Below, in pieces: positions 1 to 7,696 of a stretch of 64,000 nucleotides of DNA (position 1 is its first letter; each line of letters opens with the position of its first letter). Under the pieces are notes generated by a model that was not told the origin of the DNA, did not search any database, and was given only the letters and a program-made list of their open reading frames with translations. The translations under genes were made by a program, and so were the position numbers. This stretch comes from Methylocystis sp. (lineage in GTDB: Bacteria; Pseudomonadota; Alphaproteobacteria; Rhizobiales; Beijerinckiaceae), in contig JALHNQ010000002.1 in assembly GCA_022843405.1 (NCBI GenBank), forward strand, positions 1 through 64,000, in the 5' to 3' direction.

Positions 1-250
1 ATGCGTCCGGCGGCTTCGCTTCGTCATCAAATGCTCCTGATTCGCGGCGAGAATCCTCGCCGCCGTCAGGCAGAAAATCCACTCAAGCTACTGTCCGAAT
101 TTGCGAGGCCAGCTCTCGGCGCCGATCGTCACCGCTTGGTCAAACGGCCAAACCGAGGGTCAGATCACCAAGCTGAAGCTGATTAAGCATCAGATCTATG
201 GGCGCGCCAATCTCGATCTCCTCGAAGCCCGACTTATCGGGGCACAGTGA
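1..250 (+). pseudogene. ISL3-family transposase C-terminal remnant
   Basis: Frame 2 reads ...[38 protein letters not shown] (stop 248-250), matching the ISL3 transposase C-terminal motif (WSNGQxEGQxxxLKLxKRQxYGRAxxDLL). An in-frame stop upstream (~38-40) suggests decay. Truncated by the window start. Confidence 0.75.
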
Positions 251-253
251 CAG

Positions 254-282
254 GGAACTGCACCAACTTTGCGTCTGAGCCC
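254..282. mobile_element. Putative terminal inverted repeat of the ISL3-like element
   Basis: gaactgcaccaactttgcgtctgagcc directly after the transposase stop; its reverse complement GGCTCAGACGCAAAGTTGGTGCAGTTC resembles ISL3-family ends. Confidence 0.55.
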
Positions 283-339
283 AAAATTGCACGCCTAAAC
301 GCACCGGAACACATCCCGATCGATGATGTTCGGGGTAAT

Positions 340-368
340 GCATTCCCCGCATGCGCGGGGATGAACCG
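340..368. CRISPR. Single type I-E-like CRISPR repeat (orphan or terminal)
   Basis: GCATTCCCCGCATGCGCGGGGATGAACCG: 29 nt, resembles the I-E repeat GTGTTCCCCGCATGCGCGGGGATGAACCG with differences only near the 5' end. No second copy seen nearby. Confidence 0.55.
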
Positions 369-666
369 GAGGCACCCCAGCCCCCTTTGCGCGAATTCAG
401 CGTTCCCTGTCAACGGCGGAATTAGACAAATACTGTGGGATTATGGCCAACGGTACGATCTTCTGAAGCAAAGCAAACTCAAGGGATAGCTTAAGGGGTT
501 AAATGGTGTAACGGTCGACTGCAAGGCTGGCGCATGGTAGTGAATGCTCCAGGGTTTAAGCATTCTCGCGGAGTTTCCCGCTGAAGCTCTCGCAATAGTC
601 ATTACTTCAAAGAATACCTGGAAGGGTATAAGGCTGACGGGTCTGAGGAGAAGACAAGAGGCGCGC

Positions 667-1068
667 ATGAGCGAAATCTACGATAACCTGCTTAATCGCC
701 ATCGCTGGGTTCGCGTCATGGCCGACTATTCTTGCGATGGGGTGTGGGACATCGAGGGAATTTCCTGTGGGACCGAGGAATTGCCGATCTCTCCCGCGCT
801 CGTCGAGCGCCTTCGCCGCTGGCAGGCGCACTATGAGGCGATCGAGGATGCGATCGAAGAAGAAAACCGGCTCCCCCGAGAAAGCGACTGGACGAATTTT
901 TCCGCCGAAGGCCTCGCCATTGCTCGCGCCGTCAAGGCCGAATTGCCCGGCTGGACGGTGTTCTACTTCGATGAGGCCAGGGCGTGCGCCGTTCCCTTGG
1001 ACGGGAAGCGCCGGCTACGGAGCACCGTTGAATACGAAATCCTGCTCGATGACGAATCTTGCGACTAA
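667..1068 (+). CDS. Hypothetical protein
   Basis: ORF 544-1068; internal start MSEIYDNLLNRHRWVRVMADYSCDGVWD is the more plausible start; acidic soluble protein. Confidence 0.55.
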   Translation: MSEIYDNLLNRHRWVRVMADYSCDGVWDIEGISCGTEELPISPALVERLRRWQAHYEAIEDAIEEENRLPRESDWTNFSAEGLAIARAVKAELPGWTVFYFDEARACAVPLDGKRRLRSTVEYEILLDDESCD

Positions 1069-1238
1069 GAAAACATTTTCCCCTCGGAGAGCGCCAAAAG
1101 ACTATCGCCGCTCTCTGAAAAAATTCGTCGCACTGTAGCGCCGCTTACGTTCCAAAAGATGCGCGAGTGCTACCCGACCATGCGAAGCAAAATCATGACG
1201 GCGCGAGTCTATCCGATCTCCAGCGAGACGAAATTTCT

Positions 1239-2192
1239 TCAGTTTTCTTCAGCCTCATTGACGCCCTTGATTCCTTCGACGACCGCACGAGCGATTTCGA
1301 GCCCGGGGAATATTTTGCCGCGCGGGACATGAAGGCCGGCGGCGCTCCATGCTGCGCGGGTCAATTTAAGGAGTGTGCGCTTCGGGATGTTCTGAAAATA
1401 CATAAGTCTCGTTATAAGGTCGGCGTCGCTCAGTTGGAGTCGCTTTGGCAGCGTCCAGTTCAGGAGCGCCACGAATATTGTCGCAGCCTCGGCGCATCGG
1501 AGTCCTGTCTCTGTATTTCCTGGCAAAGCGCAGCGCTCGTTGACGGCATTTTGCATAATGAAGGCGTCCATCAATTTGATGCGTTCTTCCATATCTTTGA
1601 GTTCTGCTTCATTTGTCGGCCCTGAGAAGAGTGGCGGCTTCCCATATCGGACGATGATGTCGTCTGGGTGTGGAAGATGCTTCGGTGGCGCGGCGCCCTT
1701 TGATTCAGCTTCCTTGATTTCTTGCCGACATTGCTCCTGATAGGCCTCCCAAAATTCATTCTCAGCTTTGATCTCGATCGCCTTCTCTCGTTCGATCGGC
1801 GCATAAAGCAGGATCCAGGTTCTCTGCGCATGAGGGTTGCCTTTGAGAGCCGTATTCTGCAATGCGCGAATAACAGCCTGGTTCGCTGGAATGACAGAGA
1901 CGCTATCGCCCTCACGGATCGTGACGCCGCGCTCGGCTTCTTTCAGGATCAATTCCTGTATGGGAAGCGGCTCAACTCGCGGATGAAATGGAAAGCTTGA
2001 CGTTTTCTTCGGCCTTCCTTTTGGATTGCCTGATTGCCCTTTTTGGAAACGCGTTGATTTTGGCAGGGTTGGAATCGGCTCGCCAAATATGAGCGCGCTC
2101 TTCAAACGATCCACCATTTCGTCGGAAAACAAGCGATCCGACCGCTCGGAGGGATCTTCGGTCGAAGATTTGTCGTCGCGACGCTTTGTCAT
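1239..2192 (-). CDS. DUF5681 domain-containing protein
   Basis: N-terminal STRFQKGQSGNPKGRPKK motif characteristic of DUF5681. Confidence 0.7.
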   Translation of the reverse strand: MTKRRDDKSSTEDPSERSDRLFSDEMVDRLKSALIFGEPIPTLPKSTRFQKGQSGNPKGRPKKTSSFPFHPRVEPLPIQELILKEAERGVTIREGDSVSVIPANQAVIRALQNTALKGNPHAQRTWILLYAPIEREKAIEIKAENEFWEAYQEQCRQEIKEAESKGAAPPKHLPHPDDIIVRYGKPPLFSGPTNEAELKDMEERIKLMDAFIMQNAVNERCALPGNTETGLRCAEAATIFVALLNWTLPKRLQLSDADLITRLMYFQNIPKRTLLKLTRAAWSAAGLHVPRGKIFPGLEIARAVVEGIKGVNEAEEN

Positions 2193-2254
2193 GAGTCATG
2201 ATTCTCGGGCAAGGAGAGGCTTATCATTTGGGGGCCGTCGGGACGCGATGGGTC

Positions 2255-3659
2255 TCAGTCGACGAGCGCCCCACGCTTCCGGCCCTGTCGATCTCGCCGC
2301 GTTCGAGACGCCATGCCCGCTTTTCCTGTCGATCGCACCGTCGGCAATCGCTCGGCCGCAATGTCTTCGAAGCGTCGGGTCGTTTCGGCGTGAACGGCTG
2401 ACTTGCCCGTCAGTCTCTCCCAGCGGGAGACGATGACGTCGCAATAGAGAGGGTCAAACTCGATAAGCTTCGCCCGTCGGCCGCATGTCTCCGCCGCAAT
2501 CAGGGTCGAGCCGGAGCCCCCGAAGATGTCCAGGACGATCTCCCCGCGCCGAGAGCAATCCTTGATGGCGTCGGCCACGAGCGCCACTGGCTTGACCGTC
2601 GGGTGCATCGACAAAGCCTCGGAACGATCCGATCCAAGACTGCTCACGCCGGGGTAGTCCCACACATTCGTGCGATAGCGTCCCGTTTCCCCGAGGCCAA
2701 AGTTGTTGGTGTGGAGAGCGGTCCCGACTTTGAAGACGAAGATCAGTTCGTGCTTGGAACGATAGAAGCTGCCCATGCCGCCATTGGTCTTGTTCCAGAC
2801 GCAGAGGTTCTTGAATTCGGTGAAGGCGGCTTCGCCTGCTTCCGTCATTTCACGGATGTGCCGCCAAGTCCATGCAGGCGAAGGCGATCGCCCCCTCCTT
2901 GCATACGGAAGCCGCGTTGGAGAGGCTTATGGTCAGGAACCCGGTGAAAGCCTCGCGGGACATCTCGCCCGAGGCCATGGCGAATTCCCGGTGGCTGTGG
3001 CGTCCGAGTCCGGTGACATTGCCGTCGATCTCGACATTGTAGGGCGGATCCGTGAAGATCAGATCGGCTTTCTCTGCGCCAAGCAGACGGGAGTAATCAC
3101 GCTTCTCCCTCGCGTCGCCGCACAGCAGCCGGTGTTTTCCCAGGATCCAGAGATCGCCCAAGCGTGTTACAGCCGCTTCGGGTAAATCTGGGATGATGTC
3201 GAGCCCATCCGGCGCCTCGACCGAAGCCTCCCGCGCCTGATCGAAGGTGAGATCGATCTCCGCCAAAGAGAAGCCGGTGAAGGAGAGGTCGAACTCCGAG
3301 TCGATCAGCGCCTGAAACTCGATCGCCAGCATTTCGTTGTCCCAGCCGGCATTAAGGGCGAGCTTATTATCCGCAATGACATAGGCGCGCACTTCTTCCG
3401 GCGTGAGATGCGATAATTTCAGCGTTGGGACGGTTTCGAGACCCAACTCCTTCGCGGCCATGACCCTGCCATGGCCGGCGATAATGCCGCCGTCATCCCT
3501 GATCAGGACCGGATTAGTGAAGCCGAAGCGGCGAATGCTCTCCGCAATTTGCCGGATCTGTCTTCGTGAATGACGCCGCGCGTTGTTTGCATAAGGCTTG
3601 AGGGAGGTTACGGGTCGTAATTCGATGGCGGGGGGAGTGGCGTTCATGGTCTGCCTCAA
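2255..3659 (-). pseudogene. ParB-N-domain DNA (adenine) methyltransferase, frameshifted
   Basis: ORF 2850-3659 has the ParB-like N-domain and DPPYN (IFTDPPYNVEIDG); ORF 2255-2848 continues with the rest of the methylase (HPTVKPVALVADAI, DIFGGSGSTLIAAE). Deleting one A in the AA at 2866-2867 restores ACMDWRHIREMTEAGEAAF. Confidence 0.8.
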
Positions 3660-4096
3660 CAGAATTTCTGGCGGGACCGGCTTGCGCGCTTAGCGCGACG
3701 AGCGCCGATCGAATTGCGCAAAGGCTTTCATAAAGAGATTCCGCTCGTCAATATTCGCAGTGGCGATAAGCTTGGGAAAAGCGCCTTTAAACAGCCATTC
3801 AAAAGTATTTAACATATATATTTACGCATTTGAGGCTATTTCCAAAGCAACAAAAATTTGAGACGCGGAACGGGCTTTTGAGAGGCCTTCAAGACCGCTT
3901 CAAACGCCATTTTAGAACCGGCGCGTTTTTAACGGGCCACTATACTCGCTCGAATGCTTGCAAAATACCCGCGTTGCTTTTCGGTTCCCGCCCCTCTCGA
4001 ACCGCTTCGGACTCTCATCCATAGGCCCGACCAGCGGGAGATGATTGTCGACCGCCGTTCCAGACCCGACCGACAGGCCGAAACCCCGAATCATGT

Positions 4097-4285
4097 GATT
4101 CGATTTGCCAGAAGCAAGACATTCCCTTCAGCCAGTAAGATCGTCCCGCGCAGCGGCGCCGCCGTCCCAGATAGCGGCTCGCCTATGCCATGTAATGGCG
4201 CGATCATCCCGCTTAACGGCAATCGCAATTCAGATAGCGGCAATCGAATCCCGGCTAACGACAATCCGATCCCGGTTAACGACAA
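4097..4285. repeat. Degenerate tandem array, 9 units of exactly 21 bp
   Basis: Units at 4097, 4118, 4139, 4160, 4181, 4202, 4223, 4244, 4265; rough consensus nntcatcccgnttaacggcaa. Minus ORF 4091-4294 reads as heptads LSLTGIG/LSLAGIR/LPLSELR/LPLSGMI/APLHGIG/EPLSGTA/APLRGTI. Confidence 0.8.
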
Positions 4286-4426
4286 GAAATTCACCTGATA
4301 ACAGGCCTGCGTCCCCGGATTCTGGCTACATGCGTCCCTGTGTTTGCAGCAGGAATCGTCGCCAGGGCACTGAAATCACGTGGGTTTCGTCGCAGACGAT
4401 GGGTGTGAAGCAGGAATTTTTGAAAA

Positions 4427-4455
4427 CCTCCCTGATTTTCCCCTAGTCAGGGAGG
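4427..4455. repeat. Inverted repeat (9-bp arms)
   Basis: cctccctga-ttttcccctag-tcagggagg. Confidence 0.55.
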
Positions 4456-4707
4456 GGAGTGAGGCGAGACCGGTTCGCAGGAGACTGCGTCATCAGCCAA
4501 GTTTTTTTAATGGCTTACGGCGACGCTGGTTTTTCGCGGGATGGTCTGTCTCGTGAGACGCGCGACACTAAGCCGGCTCGCAATCGCGTAGGTATTCGCA
4601 CAAGGCGCGTCTGTGTCAGGTATCGATCAGTATAGCATTGCAGCCTTGCTAAGTACTGCAAATGAGTCAATATTATCTAACTTTGGATTGCGAAGGAAGT
4701 TATTGCG

Positions 4708-5427
4708 ATGGAATCATATAAGACCGACCAGCAATATAATCAGCCCACAACGCTCATAGCGTTGCTTCATGGCCTTACGCCCGCACAAGCGTGGAAGTTG
4801 GGAGGAGCGATGATCGCAGCGGCGGTCAGTCTGGTAACGTTCGGCGGATGGATAGTTGCCGTGAGCGAAAAGGCCGAGGTCGCTAAGAGAGAAATTGCGA
4901 TCGTTGACCTGAAGGGCGACCTAGAAAAAGCGACGAAATTCATAAAGGGCGATGGGCACCAGTATCAGCAGTTAGCCGCAAAGAGTGAGTTCCTTGAACG
5001 GTATCTGGCGTACAAAATCGCTCCAGGTGATCTTCCCAAGAAGCTGTTCGCGGATCACGTCTGCGCCCTCTGGAGGCGTGCTGCGCAGTATGCTGTGGGA
5101 GCGCAGTTGGGATCGCTGGACCTCGAAGAGGCCGATATACGTCGCGGGCTGCCAGAAAGAATAAAAGAACTCCTGCGAAAACAAGGTGTTGAGGAGGAGT
5201 GGCTCGCGCGCGCAACAGATACGGAAGGTATAGCGAGCGTTGCGCCTTCTGTACTGCGCCAATTCCAGGGACAGAAGTTAACTCGAGATGAGGCGATCGC
5301 GCGAATCCGAAAGTACTCGATGGGCGCTGAGGTGCGCAAAGTAATTACGTTCTCCGACGGTTCTCAATACCAGGTGCCGACCGAGATCGCCGTGGAAGTC
5401 CACTCACGGGGAAATTGCGCGCCATGA
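4708..5427 (+). CDS. Hypothetical protein with one predicted TM segment
   Basis: 239-aa ORF; hydrophobic segment (GGAMIAAAVSLVTFGGWIVAV) followed by a charged, possibly coiled-coil region. No recognised family. Confidence 0.55.
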   Translation: MESYKTDQQYNQPTTLIALLHGLTPAQAWKLGGAMIAAAVSLVTFGGWIVAVSEKAEVAKREIAIVDLKGDLEKATKFIKGDGHQYQQLAAKSEFLERYLAYKIAPGDLPKKLFADHVCALWRRAAQYAVGAQLGSLDLEEADIRRGLPERIKELLRKQGVEEEWLARATDTEGIASVAPSVLRQFQGQKLTRDEAIARIRKYSMGAEVRKVITFSDGSQYQVPTEIAVEVHSRGNCAP

Positions 5428-5598
5428 CGTGCTAGCCGCGTCCGCAGCACGAAGGGCGAGCGGCGATGTGAGCGTCGGCTTTGCGGTTGCCCGTCGAGAA
5501 TGCGGCCGAGCCGACGAGAAAATATCCGGGCGGTTATAGGCGCGCAGGCTTCAGGACACGATAAGGCAGACGAGCGCGCTATCGCCTCGCCAGCGCAT

Positions 5599-5664
5599 TG
5601 GGGCGTCGCCAAGTGGTAAGGCAGCGGATTTTGATTCCGCCAAGTTCGATTCCTCCCGCCCCAG
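5599..5664 (+). tRNA. tRNA-Gln(TTG)-like gene with shortened variable loop/T-arm (possible pseudogene)
   Basis: Acceptor TGGGGCG/CGCCCCA pairs fully; anticodon arm GCGGA-TTTTGAT-TCCGC intact with anticodon TTG. Only CAAGTTCGATTCCTCC lies between the anticodon arm and the 3' acceptor strand, about 6 nt too short; GGAGG expected to pair with CCTCC is absent. Confidence 0.6.
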
Positions 5665-5688
5665 CCGACAATTTCAATGTTTTAGGAG

Positions 5689-6339
5689 CTAACTCACCTT
5701 GCTGTCCTTCAGCAGGCCGACGAGCGGGTTTGGCGTCGGGGGCGCGATCCGTCGCAGGGTATTTGTGTCGTGGTGGTTGAACGGCGGCGTCTTGCCGCGC
5801 AGGGCGAGATCCGTTCGCGTCACATAGGTCCAGCTGCCGTCGTCGTTGAAGGCGATGTCAATTCGGTAATAGTCGGTGCGAAACGCCTCTTCCAGGAAGG
5901 TCGTCGAGCAAATGCCGAAGCGACTATCGCCGCGCCGCGCCTCGACGGAAATGCGCGCGTCGTCTGGCTTCGCCGTTCCGCCCGCCAGCACGACCTGTCC
6001 GCGCGGGATCGCGATGGTCTGCATGATCAGGCCCGTGGCCGGCTCCCAGAGCCAATAGCCAACCTGGTCGTGAAAGGTTATCGCCTCTTCCGGCGTGTTG
6101 ATATGGATGTGATAGCGCAGACCATAGAGGAGTTGCGGCCCGTTCGTCTGCGGATCGATCGGCTCCATCCTTATATGCTCCCGGTAGGCGCGTGTTTCTG
6201 GCCCTTCGGCCTTGGGATTGACATCCACGCCTTGATCGGACTGCCACACGCCGGCCAAGCGGCGTAATGGACCGAGATTGGCGAGCGTATCGGGGGAGAA
6301 CTCAGGTTCGGTAAAAATATCTTCCGGAATGCTGTGCAC
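5689..6339 (-). CDS. FABP/nitrobindin-like heme-binding domain protein
   Basis: 216 aa; LRRLAGVWQSDQG, nitrobindin-type beta-barrel features. Confidence 0.65.
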   Translation of the reverse strand: MHSIPEDIFTEPEFSPDTLANLGPLRRLAGVWQSDQGVDVNPKAEGPETRAYREHIRMEPIDPQTNGPQLLYGLRYHIHINTPEEAITFHDQVGYWLWEPATGLIMQTIAIPRGQVVLAGGTAKPDDARISVEARRGDSRFGICSTTFLEEAFRTDYYRIDIAFNDDGSWTYVTRTDLALRGKTPPFNHHDTNTLRRIAPPTPNPLVGLLKDSKVS

Positions 6340-6553
6340 TTTCCGTGTCCTTTCTCACTCATCCGAGAGGCATGCGATTGAGAATCTTGTGAGCGCTTTT
6401 CGCAATATGTCACGCAATTTGTAACGTGGTTCGCTCCCGATCCGCCGTTTTAATGCATTCTGTGAGTCGTTCAGGCGGTTGAGCAGGCGTGTTGCTTTGC
6501 CGCCTATTTTGCTCTCATATCGCAACCCTTTCGCATCGCCTTGGAACACCTGC

Positions 6554-7666
6554 ATGTTGACGGTTTTCTGCGCTCCCGCGAGATATGTTCAGGGTCGCGA
6601 CGCGACGATGTCGCTCGCGACGGAGCTTTCGCGGCTCGGCATTGCCGGAAAAGCGCTGATTATCGCGAGCCCTTCAGCGCGCAAGGCGTTGGAGCCGGTT
6701 TGGCGCGAGGCGTTCCGAGCGTCCGGTCTCGATTATGCGATTATGGACTTTGGCGGGGAATGTTCCTTTGCCGAGATTGCCCGCGGCAAGGAAGAGGCGC
6801 GCCGCGTCTCGGCCTCGTCGATCGTCGGCGCAGGCGGCGGCAAGACATTGGACGCCGCCCGCGCGGTCGCCGCCGAACTTGAGCTTCCGGTCGCCTGCTG
6901 TCCAACGACGGCGTCGAGCGACGCGCCCTGCAGCGCGCTTTCGGTCGTCTATACCGAGGACGGGGTATTCGAGAAATGCCTATTTTACCGGCGCAACCCC
7001 GATCTCGTGCTTGTCGACAGCACGGTCATCGCGCGCGCGCCGGTGCGCCTGTTGATCTCCGGCATGGGCGACGCGCTCGCCACTTTTTTCGAAGCGGACG
7101 CCACGATCCGCGCGCATCGCAAGAACGTGGTCGGCGGCCTGAGCACGATCGCCGCGGCCGCAATCGCTGAACTTTGCTACAAAACGCTGCTCGACGACGG
7201 AATGTCGGCCGTCGCCGCGGCGCGCGCGGGCGCGATAACCCCGGCCCTCGAACGCATCATCGAGGCGAACACGCTGCTCTCCGGGCTTGGGTTCGAGTCG
7301 GGCGGCCTCGCCGTGGCGCATTCGGTCCACAATGGTCTGACCGCTGCGCCGGAAACCCATGATCGGCTGCATGGCGAAAAGGTCGCCTTCGGCACGCTGG
7401 TGCAGTTCGCGCTCGAAGGAAGGCCGAGCGCCACGGTCGATGAAGCTATGGGATTTTGCCTCTCGGTCGGCTTGCCTTTGACGCTTGCCGAGCTCGGGCT
7501 TGAAAATCTTTCGCGCGAGACGGCGCGATCGATCGCCGAACGCGCCGTCGCCGTCGGCGAGAGCGCGCATAATGAACCCTTCGAAGTGACCGCCGCGAAT
7601 CTTATGGATGCGATTTACGCTGCGGACGCTGTCGGCGCCGCCTTCAAGGCCCGCGCTGCATCGTAG
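6554..7666 (+). CDS. gldA: Iron-containing alcohol dehydrogenase / glycerol dehydrogenase
   Basis: VGAGGGKTLDAARAVA, PTTASSDAPCSALSVVY, GGLAVAHSVHNGL...HGEKVAFG motifs of GldA-type enzymes. Confidence 0.8.
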   Translation: MLTVFCAPARYVQGRDATMSLATELSRLGIAGKALIIASPSARKALEPVWREAFRASGLDYAIMDFGGECSFAEIARGKEEARRVSASSIVGAGGGKTLDAARAVAAELELPVACCPTTASSDAPCSALSVVYTEDGVFEKCLFYRRNPDLVLVDSTVIARAPVRLLISGMGDALATFFEADATIRAHRKNVVGGLSTIAAAAIAELCYKTLLDDGMSAVAAARAGAITPALERIIEANTLLSGLGFESGGLAVAHSVHNGLTAAPETHDRLHGEKVAFGTLVQFALEGRPSATVDEAMGFCLSVGLPLTLAELGLENLSRETARSIAERAVAVGESAHNEPFEVTAANLMDAIYAADAVGAAFKARAAS

Positions 7667-7696
7667 GATGACCGCATAGCGCAGGCGCGTGCGCGC

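Noticed and set aside
283-339. Possible CRISPR spacer plus an earlier repeat upstream of the 340-368 repeat
   Set aside because: The sequence 29-61 nt upstream does not resemble the repeat, so a repeat-spacer unit cannot be supported.
402-420. cgttccctgtcaacggcgg as a second CRISPR repeat
   Set aside because: Only the first few bases resemble a repeat; the palindromic core is missing.
1167-1625. 152-aa plus-strand ORF overlapping the DUF5681 gene
   Set aside because: Antisense to a recognisable DUF5681 coding sequence; no motif of its own.
5599-5664. tRNA-Gln as attachment site of the 1-5.6 kb accessory region
   Set aside because: The accessory DNA lies on the 5' side of the tRNA whereas islands normally join the 3' end; no direct repeat of the 3' end and no integrase were seen.
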